DNA of 64,000 nucleotides from Malus domestica (taxonomy: Eukaryota; Streptophyta; Magnoliopsida; Rosales; Rosaceae), in assembly GCF_042453785.1 (NCBI RefSeq), contig NC_091663.1:36601001-36665000 (forward strand). The letters run 5' to 3'. A program made the position numbers and the translations under genes. Shown here piece after piece: positions 1-11,740 of this stretch. Below the pieces are notes generated by a model. It had not been told where the DNA came from and searched no databases. It saw only the letters and a program-made list of their open reading frames with translations. The number at the start of each line of letters is the position of its first letter. Position 1 is the stretch's first letter.

Positions 1-1124
1 CCTTGTTCCAAGCTGGCCTTGCTGTGATATACGCCACCCATGCGCGAACATGGGGGCGGGATTCGAACAGCTTCTTCGATTGTGTTCCCATCAAGTAATG
101 TATGGTGGGAAGGTGGTGAAGATCAGCCAAAGTGAAGCTTTCACCTGCCAAGTATTTCGACTGAGCCAGACGAGTCTCATATACATCAAGAACCACAGCC
201 AACTTGGCTTCATTTTCCTCCACAACTGCCGCGTCTGTGGTCATTTTAAACATAGGCTTTATAGCTAGCTCATAGGTCAGTTTTGTGGCCGGCGGGTCGA
301 ACTTTTGGGCCTCCACCTCCGACCACAATGATAGAATTGCCATCTTCTTCGAGTCTCGGATCACCAGAGGGGTTCCCTTGTCAGCATACTCGTGGGCAAT
401 GTATTGTGTAATCGCCCTTGATTCTGCATATCAGAAGGTGCATAGCTGATCTTATATGCACAAGTTCATAATTCATATATGTTGTTTGTGAATTTGATGT
501 CACGACTACAACAGCAATGCCGTATTCCAAGCCAATCAAGAACGGACATGTATTTTAACTCGTTTTCATATGAATGTCCTTGATGGGTTTGTGATACACC
601 GCATTTCAGATATAGGTAAGTTTTTCTCAATGTGAATGAATCAAAAACAAATTTATCTTATATAAACATATTCATATTTCATATATGCTATGTGTGAATT
701 TGGTGTGAATGAACTGATATATGTCCTACTGTGACAGTGATTGATTGATTTTGGATACCGTTACAATGATATCTCATTCCAGTTACAGATAAGTTTATGA
801 CGCGTGAGCGAGCTAAACACAAACTTACCAAAGAGCTTAAGATCTCCATCTTCGAAAGCTGGAACTTGACCAAATGGCTGCATCAATTGAAGCAAAGAAA
901 TGTGAGATTTACTGACCATAAAAAAATACTTGATAGTTTTGTTCTTCATGTTCTCATTGTAATCATATACTTACATTGAGGGATATGAAGGGCTCCTTTT
1001 TGTGTTCACCAGCTCTCATGTCGATTGGAACAAGCTCGAATTCGATGTCTTTCTCGTAGAGAGTAGCAAAAACTCGCATTGCAGCGGTCGAAATAACGTT
1101 TCCGTGGACCTTGATGGCAGCCAT
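1..1124 (-). CDS. Phi-class glutathione S-transferase, 3 exons, C-terminus cut by window edge
   Basis: Conjugates glutathione to electrophiles in the cytosol. Exons read on the minus strand are 1124-975 (50 codons), 877-829 (49 nt) and 423-1, with GT-AG introns. The predicted N-terminus [10 protein letters not shown] is followed by the phi-class motif S-x-x-A-x-R-V, whose Ser12 would activate glutathione. Exon 2 encodes the glutathione-site segment [16 protein letters not shown], and exon 3 starts [12 protein letters not shown] and carries the alpha-helical C-terminal domain with [16 protein letters not shown]. The frame is open to the window edge; by alignment to the paralogue at 11741-12813 only about six C-terminal codons are missing. 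A TATAAATA box lies about 80 bp upstream. It is a close duplicate of that paralogue but differs at residues around the catalytic serine. Substrate cannot be inferred. The class call is firm. Confidence 0.9.
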
Positions 1125-1200
1125 GACTCTGAGGAATTGAAGTAAGAAATTTGAGCAACTGAGAAAGAGGTGGTGTTATTTGGACCCTGATATGGCCTAG

Positions 1201-1208
1201 TATTTATA
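1201..1208 (-). promoter_or_regulatory. TATA box of the first GSTF gene
   Basis: TATAAATA on the minus strand, about 77 bp upstream of the start codon. The same box sits at the same distance before the paralogue (12896-12903), so it was duplicated together with the gene. Confidence 0.6.
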
Positions 1209-2231
1209 AGACAATGACCTTTGCGTTTGAGGATAAGGATCAAGTGCTTCTGAAAAAAAATGGCTTTTAGCGCAAGCTAATACATAGTTTGGATGGAAAA
1301 CTTCTAATTATTGTTTTTAAGTTGGCTCTTGAAGAATAATAGATTGGTTGGGAAAAGATACATTATTTGTTTTTTCTATTTGTTTTATTTTTCACAAAGT
1401 TTTGGGCAAAAGCTCAAGGGGATTTCACGTGCATTGATCCTAGGATCTCAGGAAAGGGATCCGGCAAGCATCCAAATCCTTTCGTATGCACCTATGTCAC
1501 TCACAACTCACCGGTCTTCTTAAAATGCAAAAGGAAGAGCAACAGGAAGCCAAATACGACTTTCTGAAAAGAGTAACTGCAAGTCAAAATAGGGTGCTTC
1601 CAAGAACTTGAGGTCTAGATTCAGATAATACAATTTATTGGATAAAAAAAAATATAATTTTATTTTATTTACGATTAGGGTGGGCAGCGGAGGAAAGATT
1701 TTTTAGTATGATCGGCATATGGGGTGGTACAACATATGTCACTACATAAATAGTGAGATATGTGTGTTAAAAAATTAATAATTTAAAAAATAAAATTTCT
1801 CACCACTTACATGAAAACAAATGATATACCATTCGTATTCCCGTCACAATGAAAAATTTCTCGAAGTGAAGCTGGTCAAGCTCCTCCACCATAGCAAATA
1901 AATTATTTTCTCTTTGTCAGATATTGCACATGTAATTGTCTAGGGTATGGAATAAACTATGAGATACGGTTTTAGTGCATGATATTTATTTATGTTTTTT
2001 AATAAAAAAAATTATAATGTGTGAAAATCACTTTTTTTAAAATGCATATGTAGCATGAGATATTTTTTAATGTGTTCGGAAGTGGATAAATTTTTTTTTT
2101 CTTCAAATGTTCCTCCACTTGTATAACTTCACTTGTATAATAACAAATGACATATGTGTTTGTGATCCAAACACTGGAAATCTCTAATGTACGTGTGCTT
2201 CCAAGAACTGGCCATCTAGATTCAAATAATA

Positions 2232-2777
2232 GGGTGAAATGCCGATTTAGTTCATGATCACTTTAGTGAAAATTAGGTCTCTAAATTATTTTTTCGATAA
2301 AATAAGTCCCTAAATTCATTAGAAATTGCTAATTTCATCTATATTATTATATTCAAAGCTAGATTATCTAATTTTTCGTCAACTTAAGTCATTTGATACA
2401 TTTTAGAGTGCAATACCATCATTTTCTCGTCTATAAGCCCTTAACATTTCATATAGGTTGCGAATTTAATGTCTAATTTACCCTCAAAAGTTAACTTACA
2501 CTAGTTTTTTTTATGAAAAACTACCAATTTATCCTCCAAAATTAACTCCATACACTATTTCTTTATGAAAAACTATCAATCTACCCTCCACTGTGTATCA
2601 CATACAAGTAACGTGACTTAAATTGACGAAAAATTGAATATAGTATCTTCGAATATAACATTAGGGATGTAATTGGCAGATTTTTATAATTCAGGGACTA
2701 ATTTTTCTGAAAAAAATAGTTTAGAGACCTAATTTTCACTAAGGTGATAATTCAAGGATTAAATTGACAGTTTACCC
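2232..2777. mobile_element. Mutator-like MITE with 9-bp target duplication
   Basis: A 546-bp non-coding element ending GGGTGAAATG and GTTTACCC, with long imperfect terminal inverted repeats that share the block GTGAAAATTAGGTCTCTAAA. It is flanked by the direct repeat CAAATAATA at 2223-2231 and 2778-2786. A 9-bp target duplication is typical of Mutator-like elements. It splits a sequence (ctagattcaaataata, then taatttaatt) that is uninterrupted in the tandem repeats near 14 kb. Confidence 0.8.
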
Positions 2778-3800
2778 CAAATAATATAATCTAATTACAT
2801 AATTTAATTCACGATTAGGGTGGATAGTGGAGCTGGACACGCTCCTCCATACACAAAAAAATTATTGTTTAGGACATGCCGAATTCTAAAGGAGTAAACT
2901 ATGAGATACAGTTTTCGCGTACGTTGTTCATATATGTTTTTTGATAAAAAAAAATAGTGTGTGAAAATCATTTTGTTAGACTATGAGCACATATAAATGT
3001 GCATATAAACGCATTTCAGCTTGGTGGCCTCCTTTAATGTCATTATCTTTCTTTATTTGAAAGAAAAAGAAGCAACTTTAATTACCTCGTTGGAAACTTA
3101 CGTTTATGGATGCTTGATTGAAAATAAATGATTTCAAGGTGTGTGAGAAAGCCGCTCTTAATCGTAGATTCGTCACTTGGAGATAATCAGCGTAACAGGT
3201 TACAGCGGATTACCCTACACTTGTAATAATCCGATTGATGAACAACAACTTTGTTATTCTTTTGGATAAAAATCTTACAGAATTTGATGATGCTCAAGTT
3301 ATTTTTGAGGAGGTTGGGAAACACTCATAGGGAGTTTGGAAGAGAAAAGAATAGTCAAATGAGGATATTTCCCCCCAAAGAATAATAGGTATATATAGGA
3401 AAATTAATTTTGATACAACAATCTAGAACGTCACTGCAATCTGTTTTGTGTCAAGTCTTCCGTTAGCTACAAACACTATATATCAAACGCCAAGTCTTCG
3501 ATTTTGCTGTAAGAAAATTCAATGTGATGTTAAGGAAAAGCAAATGTTAAACGCCAAGTGTTATGACTTAGTTTATACAGAAAATAAATTAACAATTGAA
3601 ATCATAACGGATGTTTTAAACAAAGATACCATCAGAAGATCAAAGTAACTGAAGAAAACAGCCTAATTAATAGTAATAAGCATCCTTATTGAAATTAAGA
3701 GAGAACCTGTTACCCACAATTACAGGAGAGACTTTTTCGTGTACCCGTAACGGGATGGTACATCACATGTTATTATACAATTGGAGGTATATTTGAAAAA

Positions 3801-4219
3801 ACAAAAACTTTCTTTCACTTATAAAATAACATGTGACATACCACTCCATGTTCCAAGCACACTGAAAATCTCTCGAATTATAGACTAACTAGTCAAACAA
3901 TGAAAAGAAGTACTTACTTGTACTCTATGTTGCATTGATCACATTTTTCATTTAGTGGTTATTCAATAAATAGACGAATAATGTTACATAAACTTTGGTA
4001 ATGTTAATTGAACGGTTATACTATAAACTTTAGCAACGTTAATTGAACGGTTATACGATTTTTGCTTTGATTGATTTTTGCAGCGTTAATCTTTTAAGGG
4101 TCATTTTGGTTCTGGTCCTAATCAACCTAATTGTTAGAATGAAACATTGTTTGTTTAAATATTTTGATCTAGGTCCTTCGCCTCATTTAAGAGATTGACT
4201 CATGCATTTATGCATTTAA
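3801..4219. other. AT-rich intergenic DNA, nothing recognised
   Basis: No open frame with family resemblance. A short local duplication around taatgttaattgaacggttata is visible near 3998-4055. Confidence 0.6.
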
Positions 4220-4502
4220 TGTCACATCCCCGCCTGGGGTCCACCACATCATGGGCCCTCTCCACCACCATAGCACGATATTGTCCGTTTTGGGCTTACC
4301 ATTCCCTCACGGTTTTGGTTTTGGGAACTCATGAGCAACTTCCTAGTGGGTCACCCATCATGGAAGTGCTCTGGCCTTCTTCTCGTTTAACTTCGGAGTT
4401 CCTACGGAACCCGAAGCCAGTGAGCTCCCAAAATTCCTCGTGCTAGGTAGGAATGAGAATATACATTAAAGGATCACTCCCTGGGCGATGTAGGATGTTA
4501 CA
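4220..4502 (-). mobile_element. Cassandra-type TRIM solo LTR with 5S rRNA-like promoter
   Basis: A 283-bp unit bounded on the minus strand by TGTAACATCC and GGATGTGACA, that is TG...CA ends with short inverted repeats, and flanked by the 5-bp duplication TTTAA (4215-4219 and 4503-4507). On the minus strand it contains a 5S rRNA-like segment with a box A-like GAAGTTAAACGAG (4383-4395) and a box C-like GATGGGTGACCC (about 4349-4362). Cassandra retrotransposons are known for LTRs that carry 5S-derived Pol III promoters. No second LTR or internal region adjoins it, so it is a solo LTR left by recombination. A short open frame across it on the plus strand is not a gene. Confidence 0.85.
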
Positions 4503-4608
4503 TTTAATGTCCCACAAATTATGAAATTTAAACAAATTCAAATAATATTTTTTAAAATATAATAAATACTAAAATATCAATTTTAGAGTAATGTTGTTCT
4601 TCACAAAA

Positions 4609-4616
4609 ATTATAAC

Positions 4617-4652
<36 letters not shown>
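4609..4652. repeat. (AAT)n microsatellite
   Basis: About 14 near-perfect ATA/AAT trinucleotide units in AT-rich DNA. Confidence 0.9.
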
Positions 4653-4653
<1 letters not shown>

Positions 4654-5130
4654 TGCCCACATAATTATTAACATATTTTAAAAAATAACCATTGATATAT
4701 TTTAATACATATAATTAGCATGGGTACATTTAGCAAAATAAAAAATGGGTACCAATAAATTTAAAAAATATGGGTACAAATTAAAGCTGAAAAGAAAATT
4801 GGTACAACTTAAAAAAAAAGGCTTGCAAATTAAAAATAAAAAATATATGATAAAAAATTTAGCATAAATATAAATATTCCAAATGTAACGTTTCTAACAC
4901 TAAATGAATATATTTAGAAATAAAAAAATATTTTATTGTTAAAATAATTAATGACGTTTATTAAAATCTTAGAACCTTGATAAAAATTTGAAAAGAAATG
5001 AGATTTTAATCAATGAAATATGAAAAGTAAGAATGAAAACTTAATTTTTTTCATTTTTTAAATTATGAGTTAGAAGATAGACGCTTTTAATTATTAAAAA
5101 ACATTATCGAGAAGATTGACCCTTTTATGC

Positions 5131-5237
5131 GTAAGATTGTGCAAGTTTGGAAGGTGAGTGAGATCGGCGGAGGTGAGGTTGTCATTTCCCAAGTAGCTAG
5201 TTAGATTTGCTGAGTCGATCGATCTTCATACACGTCA
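5131..5237 (-). pseudogene. Relic of a phi-class GST exon 3
   Basis: Minus-strand translation gives a DVYEDR segment, then after a frameshift and an in-frame stop SYLGNDNLTSADLTHLPNLH. This matches the family pattern of a VLDVYE helix followed by YLAGDxxxLADLxHLP. Only about 100 bp survive; no exon 1 or 2 was found nearby. It resembles another GSTF branch more than the two intact genes, so it may mark a lost cluster member. Confidence 0.7.
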
Positions 5238-6485
5238 ACATATTTGTGATATAATTAGAGTTTAAAATTTCTTTTACACAGTCGATATTTTTGTGCAAAT
5301 ATTAGAAAAATTAGAAAAAGATATGGAAAGGGAGGGAGGTAAAGTCTAAATTCATCTCATATTGGTTAAATATCAACAAATTTTCATTTGATATTCCTTA
5401 ATTAATCTCATTTCAAATTTTCAAGTTTTTGAGCAAATTTCCATCATTTCCGTCTAATGTAACCAATATTGATATCAATATATCTATCGATATTTCACAA
5501 ATTTGAATACAAATATTTCCATACTAGATATAACCATGCAATACTTCAAAAGAATTGGAGAAAAAAACTCACCAAATCGATCAATGATCTTGCTTTCTAC
5601 TAATTGACTTCGTCTTCTTCTTGGACGAGAATCCCAATTTCCAGTTTGGGTTGCAAGAAATCTCTTCTTTTTTTTGACACACATTTACCAAAGGATAGCC
5701 GACACATTTGAATCACATTTGTTATTTAAACCAACTCTGACTCTTGGATCCAATCCAAATATTTGAGTTTAAACCCAAAAAAATGTCACCCAAAACTAGG
5801 ACTCAAACGGTCAAACCTATAAATTTGAGTTTGGACCCAAATTTGGGTTCAGATTTGGCTGACCCAAATCTTGAATGGGTCCCATTTAAAATGTAGCTAA
5901 ATATAAGAATTAGTGGCCAACAATTAGGCCCCAAGTGGCAAGGACCCCAGTTGTCCAATGGTAATTGTAGCCATTTTGATTTTTGGACTGTTGGTTATCA
6001 ACACTCCAGATCAAACTCCTTTTTTGGGCAACCATTTTAAACTAATCTAATGGTATATATGCTTGTTTTTGTCAAATCCAATGGCTGAAATCTAAGTCCA
6101 ATGCCAAAACAATAAAATAATATTTGGTATGTGTATTGAACTTTGGTTGGTTAATGTATGTATTGAAGTTTGGTTGGTTGAGTGATTAGTTGGTGTGATT
6201 TGTTTGGTTTCGAAAATCTTATTGGAACTTAAAATTTTTTAGATTTAAATATTCGTAAAATTAAATTATAACATAACTAAAAGTTACAAAAAAAATAAAA
6301 TAATAATTAGGGTTAAAGCCATTCTACAACTATTAATACATTTTAAGTTTTGAAATTTAAGTTTAGAAGATTGTGTGACATTCACTGTTCACATAAATAC
6401 TTGAAATTTTGAGATATAATTGAGTTATGAAAAGAAATTTAAGTAAAAATTAACACGTATACAACAAATTCAAAAAAAAAAAAAA

Positions 6486-6510
6486 AACACACACACACAC
6501 ACACACATAT
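6486..6510. repeat. (AC)n microsatellite
   Basis: About ten AC units following a poly-A run. Confidence 0.85.
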
Positions 6511-7379
6511 AATACAAGTGGACGAAAATAACCTTAAAATTGACAACTAAATGAAGAAAAACATTAGCAAGAACTAGAAGGCTTATAATTCAAGGAAATT
6601 GCTAAATTACATCTGTGTTGCTTTCAAGTTCACTAATAATTTTCATGCCCTCAGCCACTTTGATCGAGGCAGGCCTAGCTGAAATTTCTTCCCACCATGC
6701 CTTCACGTGAGGACGATCGTTAACCAACGAAGTCCAAGGAGTCTTCATGAAATAAAAGGTGTAGGGGTAGTGACGAAGGTCAGCTAGGCTGTAGAACTCA
6801 GCAGAAAGGTACTTGTTTGTTGCTTGCTGCTCAGCCTTCTCTCACACACGTCGAGCAACTTCTCTAGCTTCTCTAAACTCCCGTTGATGAGTGCTTGATC
6901 CAGTTTAATTCTGTTTGGACCCAAAATTACATCACCGTCTGTGCAATCAAAGCCATTGAGTGAACATAGTTCTCTACTATTGGATGGTAGAATAGTTAAG
7001 ATAATTATTATTGAAGGATATATTATGATTTTAATCATGATATTATCTTTTAATAGTATATCAATTCATATGGACTGAATATGATTAATATCCTAGAGTT
7101 TGTTCGGAAATGGGTTTCTCTGCATGAGATAATATTAAATAAGAATGGTTGGATAATATTAAATAAGAATGGTTATATAATTACCAATGGTCAGAAGAAA
7201 AATTGCAATTCATTTGTAAATTCTCTAGTCAACACATGCATACACGTGGAGGGTTGGGAGACTACTTCCCATGTAATTATGTACCGCAAGTTTGGTGATT
7301 ACACAATCGGCCCAAACGATCGAGGCTGTTGAGTGAACGAAGTTCTAAACCGTTAGGTGATTGAGTCAGGATAATTTTA

Positions 7380-7775
7380 GGGGAATGTATTCAATTGGGA
7401 ATTTAAGAGATTTTAATAGATTTATAAATCTATGGATTTTTATGGAGTTTAACTGATTTGTAGAGATTTTATGTAAAATTTTGATTCAATTCTCTCGAAA
7501 TTTCATGGGGAGATGTGAGATTTGTGTATGCTTAAAATACACTACAAAATCTCTCCAATTCCTTCTAATTCCTCAAATTTTTAAATTCTTTAAATTCTAA
7601 TTCTAATTGAATACTTCTGGAATGTTATAAACTTCTTTAAAATTTTAATTGAATACACTCGGATTTCTAAGGATTTTAATAAATTATCTTAAAATTCTGA
7701 TTGAATACCCCTATATTCATTAAAAGAATTAAAATCCCTCAAAATCCCAATTGAATACACCTTCCATAGTTATTA
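7380..7775. mobile_element. MITE-like inverted-repeat element
   Basis: The ends are inverted copies: GTATTCAATTGGGAATTTAAG near 7388 and the complement of GTGTATTCAATTGGGATTTTG near 7772. Further copies of the TTGAATAC motif inside (about 7603, 7648, 7700) suggest nested or repeatedly duplicated arms. No clear target duplication was found. Confidence 0.6.
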
Positions 7776-8003
7776 TTAAGGAATAATATTGTGATTTTAT
7801 CATAATAATTATCTCTTAATAATATATTGAATTATCTAGAGCACATCTGGGTGGTAAAGTAGCGGTGATTTGATACAATGTTATGTGGTTTAATACTGCT
7901 GCAATCTCGTGGAAAGATAGCATGACTATCATGAATGGAGTCAGAGTATGGCAGGATGATTATCAAGTCCAACAACTAATTTGAAGATGGGATTGCATGC
8001 AAA

Positions 8004-8705
8004 GGAGAAATTTTTAAGAGTGATAGAAACACACACCTCAACAAGACAGGTGGTGTTACTAATCAATTTTTGACTTCGGTTCACTTGGATTAGGTGATTT
8101 ATTTATTAATGGTGGTTTATTTATTATTTCACGGATAACGAAGCCTTAAGACCACTTGTTTCCTCTCATCCGTCTCTCTCTTCGTCTATCTCTTCACAGC
8201 AGATACTTTTGAGACCTAATCAACTAACTGATTTGGGGATTACAATTGAATTAAAATTGGGTAATAACATAAGATAGATGGAGAAGAGACAACTTTGAAT
8301 GAAGTGAGAGAGCCCAGAGAGGAAGAAGAGAGGAATAGATAGATGAAGAGAGAGACAGATGAGAGGGAACAAGGGGTGTTAAGGCTTCGTTATCCATGAA
8401 ATAATAAATAAACCACCATTAATAAATAAATCACCTAGTCCTAGTGAGCCTAAATCAAAATTTAGCTGTTAAACTTTAATAGGAAAACTAATGAAAAGGG
8501 TTTGAAAACTTTAAGTTTTAACGATAAGGACAAAATAAAGGGTAAAGTGAATAGTATTAGGATTGATTTTTTAGTGTAAAAATGTGGTTTTTCGTTAAAT
8601 TGAACAGTACCGGGAGCTTTTCGTTAAAGTTCCCAACTTTAATTGGTTGGGAACATCACCTATTCTGCTGAGGTGTGTGTTCACGTCACTTCCAAAAATT
8701 TCTCC
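8004..8705. mobile_element. Fold-back transposon with long inverted arms
   Basis: The left arm (about 8004-8150) and right arm (about 8370-8463 plus about 8638-8705) are inverted copies. They share GGAGAAATTTTT, ACACACCTCA, a GGTGATTTATTTATTAATGG block and an AACGAAGCCTTA block. The centre is a CT/GA-rich stretch. It is non-coding. The right arm is interrupted at 8464-8637 by another repeat. A MULE-like origin is a guess. Confidence 0.7.
8464..8637. mobile_element. Small repeat inserted in the arm of the fold-back element
   Basis: About 170 bp between two parts of the right arm that are continuous in the left arm. It begins near GTTAAACTTTAATAGGAAAA and ends near CTTTTCGTTAAAGTTCC, giving weak terminal inverted repeats around AACTTTAA. 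It is non-coding; the exact ends are uncertain by a few bases. Confidence 0.6.
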
Positions 8706-8779
8706 AATCCAAGGGTGGAAATTGAAAATAAAGATTGGATTGCATGCACGTGGCCACAAACTAAGCCCAAATGGCGTGA

Positions 8780-9585
8780 TTTCAACAAACCGAGTCTAAA
8801 TCGTATTTCGTGGGGTTATTAAAGGATATTCTTAAGAATATTATTGGCAGCTTTTGTACTTCTCGGAATGCAATTATACAATGTGGTCGTCAAACATACA
8901 AGCTCTATAAATACAGGACGTACCACGACGAGAAGGCCCCTTCAATTCAACACACAAATTGCCCTACTCAAAAATTTTTAACAACCCTCAGATTTTATCC
9001 TATCCCCCTTTCTTCTCGTCAACACATCTTCAATTTGGATAAAACAACATTGTGAAGGCAACTGGAAACATCTTCAGTTTGGATTAATAGCACTGGAGTC
9101 GTAGAATCAGCTGACCGAGGAGCACCCTCAATTTGGATAAACAACACTGCTTCGAGACCAACTGGTTATTTATCGAAGTCTCAGTCAACAAGGATTTCCG
9201 AGTCCTTGTTGGTAAAGGTCATCTCATCAGCCTTCTAGGTAAAGTGAGGTGTTACCAGGTTACTACATTCGGCACATTGAAAGTCGAATTTGATATTGAA
9301 CTTCGAAGAAACTAGCAGCCTTGTCTTCAGGCTCTAGAACTCGAAAGCCGAGACGTGTTCCTTCCTCGACCGCAGTCGTAGATCAAGAAGTCAGTAGCGC
9401 GCTCAATGCGATATCAGCATATTTTACTCCCCGGCCGAGCTCGGCCGTCGAGTTGGCACGCCCCGCACATAACCAAATGACGTAGTTAGCTCATTAATTA
9501 CTCGGCCTGTGTGCCACATAAGCTTGATAGTTTTTAGGATCAACAACTTCCCGGTGTAGGCTTCCCAAAGAACTCAGAGGACAAA
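8780..9585 (+). mobile_element. Probable degenerate LTR-like sequence
   Basis: The stretch has a TATAAATA box (8906-8913), a repeated CAATTTGGAT motif (about 9030, 9080, 9130) and GC-rich segments unlike the neighbouring DNA, as an LTR would. No TG/CA ends, target duplication or internal coding region could be fixed. It abuts the broken end of the GST pseudogene exon 3, so it may be part of the DNA that split that exon. Confidence 0.35.
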
Positions 9586-10479
9586 TTGCAGGGTGGTACT
9601 GTTGGGATTCCACTTCTGTCCATACCTTGACGAATGCAGCTTCTTTCGAGTTTTCGTACGTAATGAGATCGTATCCGGTTTCCTTAAATTTTTCCTCTAC
9701 ATATCCTGTGATTGCCCTTGATTCTGGTGTTACAAATGAAAGACAATTAAAATATATAAGTTTTGTCAAATTAGTGAATATCCAATGTAGGATTTGAGAG
9801 GCTTACCAAAAAGTGTGATGTCACGATCTTCAAACGGTGGAATAAGGCCAAAGGACTACGTGTGATGGGGAGAGAGATATCATAAAAAATTGCTACAACC
9901 AAAGCAATTAGCTTATACATACAAAATTGAAGATTCACACTATGTTTGAATGAAAAAATTTAAGATTACTAAAGAATTTTAAAATAACGAAAATTAAAAT
10001 GACGGAATTTTATTTTCTAGAATTTATGAATTTTCTTGTTTGGTTAACTTAAAAGAACAATTGAAATGAATATGAAATTTGTTGTTCTTAAACTCTTAAT
10101 CATAAAAATTGGGAAATAACATATATTTACATGGAATTTAAACTGGAAATTGAAGGTCCCAAATTCTAAGTTTTTTTCCATCTAGAAATTCAATATTTCT
10201 ATGTTTATAAATTCGAACAAGGAAGTTGGTGCATGTCAATTTATAAATTCAGACTTTTATCCAATTTTCAAGCTTATTTCTCTCATCCAAATATAGTGTC
10301 AACTTTTTGGTAACTTATGGCCGATGAAATTTACGTTCTTGGCAAGAAAGGAGGCTGCTTGTTTTCGAGGCCCAAAATGTTGATGGGGACAAACTCGAAA
10401 TCAACTTTTTTTCGTGAAGACAGACCTCTACGCGAGCCGTGCAGAGCGACACAGGAAATCCATGCAGCTTCAGCACCAT

Positions 10480-11740
10480 TTCTAGGCCAGTAGAGAGCTA
10501 CGTGGGGATGATCTATAATGCTTTGAGTCTGGCTGAATAGCTTTCATTGATTTCTTTACAAGGAATAACACAAGGTTATATACTAGTCTAGGAGTGACTT
10601 TACGCGAAAAGTAATAAATGAAAACATGTAATTAGCAGCAGCTATATACACAAATGAACAATTAGATATTATGTAAAAGTCAACGGTTGAATTGCCCAGC
10701 TGGGATGCTTTATATCTGGAAGAGATGGTGTAGTCATGGCTGGTGTAGGAGTGATAGATGGAGAGGATGAGACTTCCCTTTTTATGAACAAGCTCTATAG
10801 TCTATGCTATGGATGTTGAAGATGCTGTGTCTTTAAGGCACTAGGAGGACTATCACTAGTTGGTACATTTCCGGTTCTGGGTGACTATAAGGCTCTTCTT
10901 GTTACAGTTAGGTTAGTCTTGTCCGACTTCCATGGTTGCCATGTGAATTAGGTTAGCACAATCCTTCGTTTGTGTTTTAATTATATTACCATATATTTCT
11001 GACACAAATTACTGGTTTGGTGGATCACAAACTTCAAACACCAAAAGGCATCGATCTTCGTAACGAAAATGGAAGAATAATCTCAAAGGCATACAACAGC
11101 AGCAGTAGCAGAGTCTCGTCCTCCAACTGTTGAACTTAATTATATACTTCATTCAGAGACCAAGATCAACCTTGCATGATGTACTACAAACTAATATACA
11201 CGCATGCATTTATACTAGTCATATTACTCATTAAATCATCATTTTGGCAGAAACTAGGGATGCACTTGCTTGCTGTCGTAGATGAGATGATTGAGATGAG
11301 ATTTGGACCTTCCTTTCTCTTGGAAACGGAATGGAACTCTTACTCTCGATAGGGCGAGCATTCACATTTTGAGAACCTTGTAACTTACCCGATAAAGGGG
11401 ATCAAAACCTGACTTATAGGACGCAACTGCTCCACCTATCATGGTAGCAGTTGCTGTCAGTTTTCTTCAAGTTTTGTAACTGTCTTCCATCCATAATTTG
11501 TACAAGTAATATGGTTTTCTCACTTTATATTAAATGTGTACTTAATGTATATAAATTATACTATAACCATATTTCCTTTATTAAATGGTTTGGACCATTT
11601 CTCACACAAAAGTTCTTACACCAACTACTTAGGGGAAACAGAAAATCAAACGTATGTTTGATAACAAACAGACATCATGTTATTTTAGATATATGACTCT
11701 GATGAGTAAGCAGCTGCAACAGCAATCTTTAGTTCTTGTT
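10480..11740. other. Intergenic DNA between GST pseudogene and intact GST gene
   Basis: No coding sequence recognised. The block around 10520-10570 (tagctttcattgatttcttt) looks like repeat-derived sequence, but no element could be delimited. Confidence 0.5.

Larger units (their letters stand above)
1..3800. repeat. Segmental duplication, copy A
   Basis: The GSTF gene, its promoter and about 2.6 kb of upstream DNA are repeated in the same order at about 11755-17970. Shared blocks outside the gene include about 1430-1700 (like 13345-13560), about 2850-3700 (like 17010-17860) and about 3720-3800 (like 17890-17970). Copy A has its own MITE at 2232-2777. The limits are approximate because they come from reading by eye. 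Confidence 0.75.
6602..10479 (-). pseudogene. Phi-class GST pseudogene with exon 3 split by repeats
   Basis: Exon 1 (10479-10335) starts MVLKLHGFPVSLCTARV, then loses frame through two apparent 1-nt deletions compared with the intact gene at 18384-19321. Exon 2 (9855-9807, 49 nt) is open but reads SFG where the family has PFG. The 5' half of exon 3 (9723 to about 9586) encodes SRAITGYVEEKFKETGYDL and stops matching after YHPAI. The 3' half lies at about 6925-6602, with a frameshift after LDVCERRLS and then tail segments like FYFMKTPW and DRPHVKAWWEEIS. The two halves share the same paralogue and together cover the exon apart from about 40-50 bp. I infer one gene split by about 2.66 kb of inserted repeats. 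The relic cannot encode a working enzyme. Confidence 0.8.

Noticed and set aside
4195-4446. 83-codon plus-strand frame
   Set aside because: It lies across the Cassandra-type solo LTR and has no protein resemblance.
7081-7332. 83-codon plus-strand frame
   Set aside because: Falls in the repeat block splitting the GST pseudogene; AT-rich, no domain, no supporting structure.
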